Assembly (NCBI GenBank): GCA_032690845.1
Contig: CM064430.1
Coordinates: 49,573,882 to 49,637,881, forward strand
Reading direction: 5' to 3'
DNA: 64,000 nt
Source: Eleusine coracana subsp. coracana
Taxonomy: Eukaryota > Streptophyta > Magnoliopsida > Poales > Poaceae
Part shown: positions 23,888 to 35,453 of the stretch, piece after piece
How positions within the stretch are numbered: the first letter of the stretch is position 1
Layout: every line of letters starts with the position of its first letter
Program-made: the position numbers and the translations under genes
Notes under the pieces: generated by a model
What the model saw: the letters and a program-made list of their open reading frames with translations, nothing else
Told to the model about the DNA's origin: nothing
The model's database searches: none

Positions 23888-24157
23888 CTAGGATGAGATG
23901 CAAGCCGCGTTCTGGACCTCGACGTGGTCCCCGGCGCCGGCGCTCCGCGACACGGGCCTTGGCGCGCCAACTTCCACGGCGTCGCTCAAGGTGCTGACTT
24001 CTTTGTCGACCACGTCCCGGGACACTTCTTTGTCAGGTTCGTCTCGGCGCTGTTCGACGCGAGCAAGCACCTGGCGGAGGACGGGGTGCTCGGCCGGGAG
24101 ATCGCAACCGTGCTGGCCCGGCACGGGTTCCTCTGCCGGCAGGAGGAAAGGAATTAA
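23888..24157 (+). pseudogene. Unidentified C-terminal gene fragment
   Basis: The plus-strand frame ending at 24157 reads HVPGHFFVRFVSALFDASKH and GREIATVLARHGF. The composition looks protein-coding rather than random, but I cannot name the family. It lacks a convincing start and sits between two divergent F-box remnants, so it is probably a captured or leftover piece. Confidence 0.3.
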
Positions 24158-24375
24158 TCTCGTCAATTCCGGGGCCGGGATGAGAGATGCGCACGCCGGC
24201 AGGAGGACAGCAATTTTGATGACCCATCATCAACCGCATCTGTCCGAGTCGGTGCAGGAATATTGGATCATGTAACCGACACAACAAGCAATATATCTCC
24301 ACAATGAACATCGATCGGACTGAATACAACCAAAAGCAATGATGACTCCTGCCTCTCGAAAGCAGGCACGTGAAC

Positions 24376-24520
24376 ATCGATTCGACCGCCTGAGTGACCT
24401 CCCCGGCGCCGTTCTAGGCCACATCCTTTCCTTTCTCCCAACCAAGGAGCTAGGCCGGCCGCGCAGCAGTCCTCGCTACAGGATGGCGTCACATATTTGC
24501 CAACCGGCTTAATCTCGGCT
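24376..24520 (+). pseudogene. F-box N-terminal remnant
   Basis: It reads FDRLSDLPGAVLGHILSFLP then TKELGR, a clear F-box. After a frame change it continues as LATGWRHIFANR, the usual F-box end in grass F-box/LRR proteins. Downstream homology stops. A plus-strand F-box/LRR piece appears on the far side of the copia element (31859-32249), so the two may be parts of one old gene. Confidence 0.6.
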
Positions 24521-24831
24521 CCCACACACTTACTAACCTATTTATATTTTTATCCTCGCTTCATATAAAAAGGGTTAATGTCTTATATATTGGTACTCCT
24601 TCTATTAACACTAATAAGTTGATATTAAATTTCCACCTACTCATACACACAAGTGCTCATGAATGGTATATTATAGGCACCCCCTTCCTCTTTCAAAGGA
24701 ACAACGTTCTTATCAGAACAATGTTTCAAACCCGAGTGGGTCCGACTTGCATTTTTAAGTGGATCCCACACATACATACAAATGCTCATGGATCACTATG
24801 AGTCTAATCTTAATGGTTACGATGTTATAAT
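24521..24831. other. No gene seen; left flank of the copia element
   Basis: AT-rich sequence without recognisable coding content. Its last five bases, ATAAT, are the target duplication of the copia insertion. Confidence 0.5.
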
Positions 24832-25358
24832 TGTTAGAACTAATTAACACTTAATTAATAATGCTAATAACTCAGGATCACTAGTTGACTTAAGATCACA
24901 TCTAGTAAACTAAAACTGATGCGGAATAGTAGGTTTGATCTGTTACCGGTGCTGGTGGAGGAGTCCATTGGCGTCGGTGCAGAGGTGAGAGACTCGGTGA
25001 CGAGGGTGTCATCGAAGATGTAACGTAGGCGTTCCTTGAGGGTCTTCTTGTAAGGACGAAGATCTTCGGGGCGGTAGCGGCGATGTTCTTGGGCTGGACG
25101 ACGGTCTTCCGTGACTTCCAGTGCCCTCAACGATCGGTTGGATGGACTAAGATTGGATGATCTCGCCTTGGGACGAGGCCTCCTTTATATAGCACTGTAG
25201 TCACGGGGCCGGGTTCGTTTCTATCTCTAACTTGACTCCCGATCAAGGCACAAAAACGGAAACAAATTTGTTGGCCAGATCCGAAATCCACAGAAGATAA
25301 AACTTCTTATTTTCGGATCTGTTGTTGACTTGCTGGTCAACAGAAAACTAAACCAACA
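24832..25358 (-). repeat. 3' LTR of the copia element
   Basis: It aligns without gaps to 31327-31853 and has TG...CA ends. Confidence 0.95.
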
Positions 25359-25562
25359 TTCTCCCCCTGACCAAAAGGTCAATAACTTAAACTTATTCTT
25401 AACTTAAGCTCTTCCTCAGAAAATCAGTAAGCACCAGACCAATGCGTCATCAACAGCACCACGACATACTAGGATAACATTACCTATAGTCTTACTGAGA
25501 AACCTTATCAGAACTCTTACTCTTATTTGGGGAAATTAAAATGGCCCTAAAATCAGGACTGA

Positions 25563-26870
25563 TCAAAAGGTATTTACCAGGTCCATGTCTAGGACATGTT
25601 TCTGAAATAGGGTTAATGATAAATCTTTTGTGAGTGGATCCATTATATTATCCTTAGTACTTATATGCTTAATCTTTAGCGTATTCTCCTGATTTCTTTC
25701 TTTCACGACACGATATTTAAGATCAATGTTCTTAGAAGCACCACTTAATTTATCATTTGCACAAAAGAAAACGGTGGATTGATTATCGCAGTATATTGTG
25801 ATAGGTCTCAAGATACTATTAACAACTCTTAATCCCGAAATAAAACTCTTAAACCATACTACCTGTCCTGTAGCATGATAACATGACACAAATTCTGCTT
25901 GCATCATAGATGCAGCAGTTACACTCTGCTTGTAACTTCTTCATGAAATTGCTCCTCCTGCTAACGTGAAAACATATCCAGAAGTTGACTTCCTTTTGTC
26001 TTCATCACCAGTAAAATCAGCATCAGTGTAGCACTCAATCTCAAGATTATCTTATCTCTTATATGTGAGCATGTAATTCTTGGTGCCTTGGCAATATCTT
26101 AATACCTTCTTGACACCTACCCAGTGAGCCCATCCTAGATTAGACTGATATCTGCTAAGTACTCCGGTCACAAATGCCAAGTCTGGACGCGTACAGACTT
26201 GTGCATATATCAAGCTTCCAATAGCTGATGCATAGGGAACGTTCTCCATTTTCTTTCTTTCTAAATCATTCTTAGGGCACTGACTGCCATTTAATTTATC
26301 TCCCTTTTGAATCGGAACAGGTGATATGTTGCACTTATCTAACTTATATCTCTTAAGCATTTTTTCAATATAAGCTTTCTGAGATAATCCTAGTATTCCT
26401 TGGGCTCTATCTCGGTGTATCTCAATGCCAAGTACATACGAGGCTTCACCAAGATCTTTCATATCAAAATATGATGATAAGAAATTCTTAGTCTCATACA
26501 ACATGTTCTTATCGTTGCATGCTAACAGTATGTCATCCACATATAGTACTAGAATTATTAATTTTTTACCCTTTTCCTTAATGTAGATGCATTTATCTGC
26601 ATCATTCTCCCTAAATCCGAATCTCTTAATGACTTTATCGAATTTAAGGTTCCACTGTCTGGACGCTTGCTTAAGTCCATAAATGGATTTCCTTAATCTG
26701 CATCCCATATGTTCCTTATCCTTAATGGCAAAACCTTCCGGTTGGGCCATATAAATGGTCTCATCTAAATTTCCATTAAGAAATGCAGTCTTAACATCCA
26801 TCTGATGTAACTCCATATCAAAATGAGCTACAAGTGCCATGATTATTCTTAAAGAATCTTTAGAAGACAC
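25563..26870 (-). pseudogene. Copia reverse transcriptase and RNase H, broken
   Basis: The reverse-transcriptase frame (26052-26870) reads MDVKTAFLNGNLDETIYM and YVDDILLA, the copia catalytic box. The RNase H part (25563-25907) shows QAEFVSC and TIYCDNQSTVFF. A gap with stops separates the two frames (about 25908-26051), so no full polyprotein can be made. Confidence 0.88.
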
Positions 26871-26984
26871 AGGAGAAAAGGTCTCATTATAATCAACCCC
26901 CTCTCGTTGTGTAAACCCTTTAGCTACGAGTGTTGCTTTGAATCTTTTGACCTTCCCTTTGGAATCATGTTTAGTCTTATAGAT

Positions 26985-28457
26985 CTATTTACAGCCTACT
27001 GTTTTGACTCCATTAGGAATTTTTACTAAATTCCAAACCTGATTAGAACTCATAGACTTAAGCTCTTTTTCCATGGCTTCAATCCATTTAGTGGAATTCT
27101 CACTTTCAACTGCCTCTCTAAAATTTGCTGGATCATTTATTTTCCCGACATCATACTGATCCTCACTTAAATATGTCTCATAAATGTCAGGAATTGCCCG
27201 TCTCCTTTCCAGATGTGAACGTCTTAATGGTTCGTTCACAGCCGGTTCAGGATCAGGCTGAGCCTGTTCTTCTAGCGCAGGTTCCTCTTGAGCTGGATCT
27301 TGTGCATCAATGTCTGGTGCATTATCCCCAGTAAGCGGTACCTGTACCTGAGCAGCTGCCATGATGCTGCTAGGTTGAGGAATAATTTGCGGTACAAACT
27401 GATATACCTCTGTAGGCTCTAGGAAATCCGGAGTTGGAAGATTAACCCGTAATTCTTCGAGACTTATATCCCTCTTAGCAGATTTTCCACTAGATCCTGA
27501 GTCCTCTAGAAACACAACCTGTCTTGTCTCAACGAACTTACTAGAGCGACCAGGACAGTAGAATCGGTATCCCTTTGACTTATCCGGGTATCCGATAAAA
27601 TGACAGCTCACTGTCTTAGAATCCAGTTTCTTATGTTGTGGATCAAATAGCTTAGCCTCAGCAGGACAACCTCACACTTTCAAATAACTTAGTGACGGTT
27701 TCCTCCTATTCTATAATTCAAAAGTTGTCTTGGGAACTGACTTAGATGGAACCTGATTAAGAATATGAGCAACTGTTTTTAATGCTTCCATCCATAGCTC
27801 AACAGGCAAATTAGAATGACTAAGCATGCTACGCACCATATCTAATAACGTGCGATTGCGTCGCTCAGCAACTCCATTTTGTTGTGGTTCTCCTGGCATG
27901 GAGTATTGCGCTCTTATGCTATTTTCTTCTAAATACTTAGCAAGCGGTCCCTTAATTTGACTATATGTTGCATGTTTCCCGTAATATTCTCCCCCATGAT
28001 TTGATCTTACTATTTTAATGGAAGCGTTATATTGTTTCTCAACTTCTAATTTATAAATCTTAAATATTTCTAGCGCATCTGAACGCTTCTTAATGGGGTA
28101 AATATGTCCATAACGAGAATAATCATCGGTAAATATTATAAAGGAATCATAGCCATCTACTGATATTACTGAGAGTGGGCCATAGATATCTGTGTGTATT
28201 ATTTCTAATACGCCCGTACTTCTAGTAGCTCCTTTCTTAATTGTCTTAGCGTATTTTCCCTTAATGCAGTCAATGCACTGCTCTGAATCGGAGAAGTCCA
28301 ATTGATATAGTATTTCATCTTTAATGAGAAGTTCTATTCTCCCTCTCGAAATGTGACCGAGGCGACAATGCCACAATTTCGAAGAAGTCTCATCATCATG
28401 TTTACGCTTATGTGAAATACTAGCAACATTCATCTCATAATCATCAAGAGAGAGCAT
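26985..28457 (-). pseudogene. Copia integrase and linker region, broken
   Basis: The integrase frame (27711-28457) has the HHCC zinc finger (HCRLGH then CIDCIKGKYAK) and the core start HTDIYGP. The second catalytic Asp position, normally RSD..GGEY, reads RSNHGGEY, a D-to-N change that should kill integration. The Glu region (GVAERRNRTLLDMVRSML) is present. A frameshift near 27650-27710 separates it from the linker frame 26985-27611. Confidence 0.85.
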
Positions 28458-28686
28458 ATAAAGCTTGCCTTGCCTAACTGCAAGGCCGACATTTATTGAA
28501 TTAAACTTAATAACACACTTATTGTTACCAAACTCACAAACATTTCCCGAATCATCTAAGGCTGATACAGAAATTAAATTTCTCTTTAAACTAGGAACAT
28601 AAAGAACATCCTCTAAATTAAGCTAGAAGCCACCCGACAACTCTAAGTAGAAGCTTCCAACGCCTTCAACTTGGACGACGTTCCCA

Positions 28687-29751
28687 TCAGCCACTCTTAG
28701 GCTTCGCTCCCCCTTTCTTATAGTTCGGATCGAACGGAATACCTGTAATCTGTAATGAATTAGAGATGTGCACAGTGGCACCTGAGTCAATCCACCAAGT
28801 ATTAGGGGAAAAATCCGCTAAAATTAACTCATCAATAAAAGAAACAATATCAAACTTATCATTATCTTGCTCCTTCAACCACTCCTTAAAGCCTGGACAA
28901 GCCTTCTGAAGGTGCTTGGGTGAGCCACAGAAAGAGCATGACTTACCACCCTTAGGCTGGTGGTTCTTGAATTTGTTGTTGTTCTTGGGTCCATTCTTGT
29001 TCCCATTCTTCTTCTTCTTCCTTTGGCCTTGCTTGCTGCTGCTTACCTCATACTGATTCTTAGGAGTATTGTTGAGACTAAGATTGCCAACCATGTTCAT
29101 AACATTCTCCTTCATCTTCTCAGTTTTCAGCCTCTCCTCTTCTTCAACACAATAACTTATAAGGTCAGTAATAGATCAAGTGTTCTTGTTGGTGTTGTAG
29201 CTGATTTTAAATGGAGCATACTGAGGCGGGAGTGAGATCATGATGAAATAAACAAGAAAACCATCAGAGATTTCCATCTTCATATCTTTAAGCTTATTGG
29301 CCATGTCACACATATGAAGAATGTGCTCCCTTATGCCAGTCTAACCATTATACTGACAACCTACCAACTTCATGATGAGTGTACTAGCATAAGTCTTAGA
29401 GGAGCTTTTAAAATTCTCCTCAATCATGGTCAACAGCTCTCTAGCAGTCAAATCAACTCCAGTTGCATTCTTAGTTGGGATGGCACCCTTAATACCAGGA
29501 CTTATGGTCTGAAGAATAAACATGGTAGCCATCCGATCAGATCTCTCCCACTTCTCAAAAGTGGGAGAAGGTGCAGCTCCATTAGCAGGGGCAGCAGGCT
29601 TATCCACCCTCAGTGTAACATCGAGATCATTCCATGCCAAGCATGTGATGACCTTACCCCTCCAGTCCGGATAGTTGGCTCCGTTGAGTGGTTCGATGTT
29701 GTTGAGGTAGGAAGCAACAACATTAACATTACTCACTGAAAAGCAAAGCAA
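28687..29751 (-). pseudogene. Copia gag and protease start, broken
   Basis: Gag starts at 29751 (LNGANYPDWRGKV follows) and runs into a stop near 29341. A second frame (28687-29115) holds a zinc knuckle (CSFCGSPKHLQKAC, C-X2-C-X4-H-X4-C) and the protease start WWIDSGATVHIS with its DSG active-site motif. The broken gag means the copy cannot make virus-like particles on its own. Confidence 0.85.
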
Positions 29752-31310
29752 AATAAACTCAACTTAGTAATCATATACAATAAAATGCAAATTAGTGCAT
29801 GCAAATAACCCTACGCTGGTCTGATTATAATCATATAATTAAATTTTAATTTGCATCACCGGTGGGGAAAACAAATGAAATTCATCTAAATACTCATGAT
29901 TAAACAACGGTGGTCAGAAATAATCACAAGTTTACTCTAAATAAACTTCACGGTGGTTCCATTTATTTAGAGGCATCTCAAAGTATATTGGTGGATTAAT
30001 ACTTAAAATTAAAATATAATAGCTTAAAATACCAACACTTAAATAAATAAGCTTAAAATAAAATTACTTAACTAAGATTAGAAGGTAATTAAATCATTAA
30101 CTAAAGAAATACTTAAAACTTAATGAATAAAACTGAATTAAAATTTGGCCTAAAACTTAAGCTAATTTTGGCCCAGGGATGAGCGCAGCCGCACGGCCCA
30201 GTGCGCGCGCACACGTCGAGGCCCGGCAAGCGGCCCAAGCAGTGCAGACGGCCCAGCATAGCGCGGCCCAGCAGCGTAGCGCGGTCGGCTCGGCTTGGCT
30301 CAGCGCAGCGGCTCGACACGAACGGCGGCTCTGGCTCGGCGCGCGGCTCCAGCTCGGCGCGAACGGCGGCCAGCGGCTCGGCGCAGTGGGCCGAGTCAAC
30401 CGACCAGCGGGTCGGTAAAGCAGCCCAGTCTGGCAACTCGCGCGTGCGGGCACACTCTGATCTGAGCCGTCCGCCCAGATGGACGGCTCACGCGCGCTGC
30501 CGCTGCCTTAAAAGGGCGAAAATTGGCCGAGAGGAAACCCTAGCCTCATTTCACTCCTCTTTCACTCTCTCATCTCTCTTTCGCCACTCTCTCCCCCTCC
30601 GCAGCCGGCGACTCGAGGACGACGACGCCGACCGGCCGCCGCAACGCCACGGGGAGCTGCTCGCCGGAGCGCGCGTGCGAGAGATCACGCGCGGCTCCGT
30701 CGAGCTTCTCCACCGTGGTGGACTTAAGGCGGGCCGGTCGTGCGCGGATTGACGACGTCGACCGGAGGCGAGGCGGCGATGGTGACACCAGCGCAAGGCC
30801 GGGCGCGTGCCAGTGTTCGTGTGTGGCGACTGATGCCGCGCTACCGGATTTGATGCCGTCAAGTGGCGCTCATGGCGAGATCTGACACCGTGCGGCCTCG
30901 TCGGCGAGTGGGGAGATGATGGCGCCGCCACCCACACGTGCGGGATCTGAGTGCACGGCGCGGAGCGACGACGACGAGAGGTGAGTTCTTTCTGAACTTA
31001 GGGTTAGGGTTAGGGTTAGGGGATCTGCGGGTGTGAGTGTTCTATTTGATTCGGTGTTTTCCATAATCCCCTTTTCTGATCTAACCGTAACATGGCCTAA
31101 TTTTTCTTTAACCGAAACCCTAATATGTTAAATCTAAACTAAAACATGAACATTAGCTAATAAAACTAACTAATCTGGTAGTTCTAGCATGTAATTTTAC
31201 TGATCTAATTGATGCTAACCATGAACATGACTACAAATAATTTAGATCACCTCTGATATAATCTAATCGAACCACTAATTAAACTAGAGGATCTAAACTG
31301 ACTAGTTTAG
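29752..31310 (-). other. Long leader of the copia element
   Basis: About 1.5 kb separate the primer site from gag. The part at 30180-30990 is GC-rich. On the opposite (plus) strand it looks like a gene start: ACCCTAGCC, then a CT-rich stretch at 30545-30605. The frames here overlap on both strands without a recognisable domain. Confidence 0.5.
30998..31021. repeat. Short TTAGGG array
   Basis: Three to four TTAGGG units lie in the copia leader. This is one T short of the plant telomere unit (TTTAGGG) and resembles telo-box sequence. Confidence 0.8.
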
Positions 31311-31315
31311 GCTAA

Positions 31316-31325
31316 CTGATACCAA
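31316..31325 (-). promoter_or_regulatory. Primer binding site of the copia element
   Basis: The minus strand reads TTGGTATCAG next to the LTR, matching the 3' end of initiator tRNA-Met. Confidence 0.85.
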
Positions 31326-31326
31326 T

Positions 31327-31853
31327 TGTTAGAACTAATTAACACTTAATTAACAATGCTAATAACTCAGGATCACTAGTCAACTTAAGATCATATCTAG
31401 TAAACTAAAACTGATGCGGAATAGTAGGTTCGATCTGTTACCGGCGCTGGTGGAGGAGTCCATTGGCGTCGGTGCAGAGGTGAGAGACTCGATGACGAGG
31501 GCGTCGTCGGGGATGTAACGTAGGCGTTCCTTGAGAGTCTTCTTGCGAGAACGAAGACCTTCGGGGCGGTAGCGGCGATGCACTTGGGCTGGACGACGGT
31601 CTTCCGTGACTTCCAGTGTCCTCAATGATCGATTGAGTGGACTAAGATTGGATGATCTTGCCCTGGGGTGATGCCTCCTTTATATAGCACTGTAGTCACG
31701 GGGCCGGAACCGTTTCTATCTCTAACTTACCTCCTGATCAAGGCACAAAAACGAAAACAAATTTATTGACCAGATCTAAAATTCAGAGGAGATAAAACTT
31801 CCTATTTTCAAATCTGTTATTGACTTGCCGATCAACAGAAAACTAAACCAACA
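31327..31853 (-). repeat. 5' LTR of the copia element
   Basis: It is followed outward by the target copy ATAAT (31854-31858). A TATATAG box occurs on the plus strand near 31681. Confidence 0.95.
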
Positions 31854-31858
31854 ATAAT

Positions 31859-32249
31859 ATGCCGTGATCATCCGCGGTACAGCCCCGGCTGCGATTATAG
31901 CACCGATGATGAGAGCGACAAGGATGCTGATGTGGAGCGCTGGCCAGTGGCTTCGTTCCACCTCCCGACCTTGTTCTTCAACTTCACTGCGTTCCGGTCG
32001 CTACGTGTCACGGGAAGGCTTCATAAAATCAGCGTCATCGATGTGGTGATCAGGATCCTCAAGGAGACTCCCAACCTGGAAGTCCTATCCTTATTTCTCT
32101 TGCCAAGTTACAAGCCCCACAGCGATGATCCTGTCACAGTGTCAGAGGTCTCGATCAAGTGCCTCAGGCTTGTCTGTTACTATGCAATGCTTTGGTTCTC
32201 GAGGAGCTATGTGTTGTCTTCCCGAAGGGCCCGTTGGGTTGCAATCTAA
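31859..32249 (+). pseudogene. F-box/LRR gene remnant next to the copia element
   Basis: The frame reads DADVERWPVASFHLPTLFFN, FRSLRVTGRL, and KETPNLEVLSLFLLPSY, close in style to the LRR part of the minus-strand gene at 22832-23867 (NTPNLEVLSLFPLL). It begins at the copia boundary and ends at a stop at 32249. The likely N-terminal half is the F-box piece at 24376-24520. Confidence 0.6.
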
Positions 32250-35078
32250 GCTGATTAATAATGAGATGAGAGAATGAACTATTAACAAGTCAGCAAAAAT
32301 GATGTTCCTATGAATCCTAGAAAAATTATGTCATCTATTTAATAATAAAAGAAAATAAAGTTTCCACCACAAGGCCTGAAAAAAAAAAGAAATAAACTAA
32401 AAAATCTCAAAAAAAAAGCAAAACATCTGACCATTGATCACTACTTCATATTATCTCATATTTATATCCAACCGTTGATGTATCACACATGTGTAACCTC
32501 TCCCACGTTCACCTCTCCAACATCACGGCCACTAGACAATGCAAAACCGTAGATATATGCCCTGATGCACACATATACCTTGCATGAACGATGGGGTCAT
32601 CAATAAATTTCAAACAAAGGCATGCTCTTCGATTTATCTAATAGATGACTAGGAATTGCAGCTATCTAACTATGAAGTTCAAGAATGGAAAGATGGAAAG
32701 ATTATTCAATAGGCAAGATAACATGGTTATTTTGTGTGGTGGTGCCAACTATTTTAAAGATACAATTTATATACCTTGAGTGCTCCATATGCTTTTAGGG
32801 AGAAGAGAGGACGTCGACATCATACCAAACTTTATAGTAGCAATAAGAGGCAGGGTAGGATGACGGAATTTGGCCAAATAAAGCAATCAAAAACCTTAGT
32901 AACAGTGTCATATCAGCTACCAATAGTTGCAAGACTTTTATTTGGAACAATCATCATACATGCCTTTTATTCCTCATCAGTGGCCTATGAAGTAACAAGC
33001 AATGAAAGAAACAGAAGAGCATAGAAATATTTAACCCCTACTGTATGATCCAAATGAACAAACTTAGGAACTCAGCTTGAATGGAAGCATTGAAGTTGAT
33101 GGAGACTTGCAAGAGAGGATCCCTGCATTTTTTTAAATAAAGCTATATGAAATTTTATAACTAACATGCAAGTCCAAATATCCTAAAGTTTTATAGATTT
33201 AGATTTCAAAATATTCATGTATTATTCTACCACATAGGATACGTAAGTGGTATAACACAAGTATTTACTAGAATTTATTGATTTGTATATAACATTTAAG
33301 AAAATAGAGTCATGAAATATGTGAGCATTTGTAAACTTGCGTAGAACTAAAAGCTAAGTTATGCGACAGAGATATTACTACCAATATGGTGAATGAAGTA
33401 GACATTCTAAAGCCAACAGATTTAAAATATATTGAATTAAGGAATAGCACAAGAGAGTAAGATGCAAAGACTGATAAATACATAGGTAGACTTACATGGA
33501 CCATCCATTTTCAGTTGATCTCAGGGCTGGTAATAAATACTTATTATGTATCAGTTAAAGAAACAAAAAACTTTGGCACCTACTATTTAAAGTAGAGGCT
33601 GCTAGGATCCCTAAAAACGAAAGTAGAGGCTGCTAGTAAGATAAGTACCTGATGGCAGCAAATCCACACGCCACACACAAAATGTCACTAAGAATTTGAA
33701 TATGGAGTACTATAGATGTATACAAAAATTGTGAATTTTAGAATTTTGCATGAATTTCAATACCTAGACCATAAAATACATTTACTAACCAAAGCTATAT
33801 ATTTCTTTCTTGAGTTACGAAATAGATTCAGATACACTCAATTTCAATTCAGATATAAAATGTTTCGAATATGTATCGTGATGTTCCAGGTGAAAGTTGA
33901 ACATCATTTTAAAAATGTACCGTTAATGAGTAATTTTGGTTAGAATTGTTGATTTCAATTGAACAAAACTCTTAAATAGGACAAATGAAAAATGTTGAAA
34001 CCTGACTGCATGATTCACCAAAACTTTTATTCTAACTTTTGTACTTCTGAACCAACTATGTCTCATTGTCACATCCCTATTTAAATCCCATAATGTTTCC
34101 ATGAGGTTAAATTGTTTTGACTGTCAGTGAAGGTTGTGGAAATCTTAGATAAAAATCTATTCATGTTAAGAAAAAAGAAGGAAAGAAATATGCAGTTCAT
34201 GCATAACCACACGCAAAGAACTAATTATGGCACAATTAACCCAAGAAGGGCCTTTCCTGACTTGATTAGCTATAGAGAATATAGTAGGTGAATATTTTCT
34301 ATAATCCATTGCTGGGATTTACACACGCTTGACCTGATCTTAAGAGGTAGTGGGTGTATGTAAACGTGCCCTATATAAATACGTTTACACATGCCAATTT
34401 GGAGTCGTGTTTCATTGTCATTGGTCTAGAAGTTGTTAGGTGAATTTAGAATATATTCGTTTCTTAGGGTCTAAATTTTAATACTATCATATCAATCATT
34501 CAAACATTGAACACACCCTAAGAAAGCAAGTAAGAACAAACTTTTATTACTAAAGCGTAAGAACGCTCCGGCCACATAGGCCATGGCCCGAGTCATCGGC
34601 CTAGTTTCAGTGAGAAAATTGTTGAATTTCTGATGGGCCACATGACTCCCTGGTCTTCGGTCTTGAGTTGGACCGCCCCTAACTGTACATAAGGCTGTTT
34701 TGAATGGAAGTTTATTTTTATTAAATAGGATATTATATTATTATTTTTTATGATATAAAAAATAATAAAAAAAGAGCGGAGTGGTTTCATCTAGATGAAA
34801 CTATATCTACATTATTTCCAAAGCATTTCTCTCTTGCATGTATTGTCTAAAAAATAATAAAATAAAACTATACATTATGGATATGATTTCAGTTATTCTT
34901 TGTGCACATGTGACACTTTCAAAACAACAAAACGAAACTGACTAGCCTAACAACAATTATTTCATTCATTATATTATGATTGAAATAACCTTTGTACACA
35001 AGAAAACAAACATGGCTCCATGACCTACATACCTGATTTCCGAAGACTACACGAGGTCCAACATTGGTCATGCGCAGT
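32250..35078. other. No gene seen
   Basis: About 2.8 kb of AT-rich intergenic sequence. An 18-bp perfect palindrome GTTTCATCTAGATGAAAC lies at about 34784-34801 in an AT-rich inverted-repeat setting that may be a MITE. A 17-bp repeat (AAAGTAGAGGCTGCTAG) occurs twice near 33590-33635. Confidence 0.5.
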
Positions 35079-35320
35079 GTCAAAAGTCAATCATGTAGCT
35101 AATCAACTTGAGAAATGAAGCCAATAAATCACATATAGTGTTTTTTTGTCCTTGATGGTATCAAAATATTAATTTATGTAGTACCAAACTTTGGTACGGC
35201 CTTAGCTATGTTTCTCCGCTTAATACAATTCCAAAGATCGTAAAAAAAACTTATAATAAATGGTACCACAAGAAGCATGGTAAGCTTGATCACATGTTTT
35301 CGTTTCCAGTCTAGTTGACC
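35079..35320 (+). promoter_or_regulatory. W-box sites upstream of CRK-B
   Basis: TTGAC cores on the minus strand at 35079-35083 and 35086-35090, and TTGACC on the plus strand at 35315-35320, about 135-375 bp before the chosen start. Function is inferred. Confidence 0.3.
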
Positions 35321-35453
35321 CAATATTGAGGAAGATGTTGAATTGGTTACCTTCTCTTAATTAGCATAGCGTCGGGACACAACACAAGCAAGGCACTCAT
35401 CCATGTAGGCGCATTTGGGCAATTTCATCCCAACCCCTGACAGTGACAACACA

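Larger units (their letters stand above)
24832..31853 (-). mobile_element. Ty1-copia retrotransposon, structurally complete but coding-dead
   Basis: The 7022-bp element has two 527-bp LTRs (24832-25358 and 31327-31853) and the perfect 5-bp target duplication ATAAT (24827-24831 and 31854-31858). Its coding strand is minus. The tRNA-Met-type primer site (TTGGTATCAG on the minus strand, about 31316-31325) lies next to the 5' LTR and a purine tract (GGTCAGGGGGAGAA, 25359-25372) next to the 3' LTR. The order gag, protease, integrase, reverse transcriptase, RNase H is the copia order. Stops and frameshifts break every large frame. I counted about 48 mismatches and no gaps between the LTRs by eye (about 9%), so the insertion is old by grass standards. 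Confidence 0.95.

Noticed and set aside
30998..31021. Possible interstitial telomere
   Set aside because: Only three to four TTAGGG units inside a retrotransposon leader, and not the plant TTTAGGG unit.
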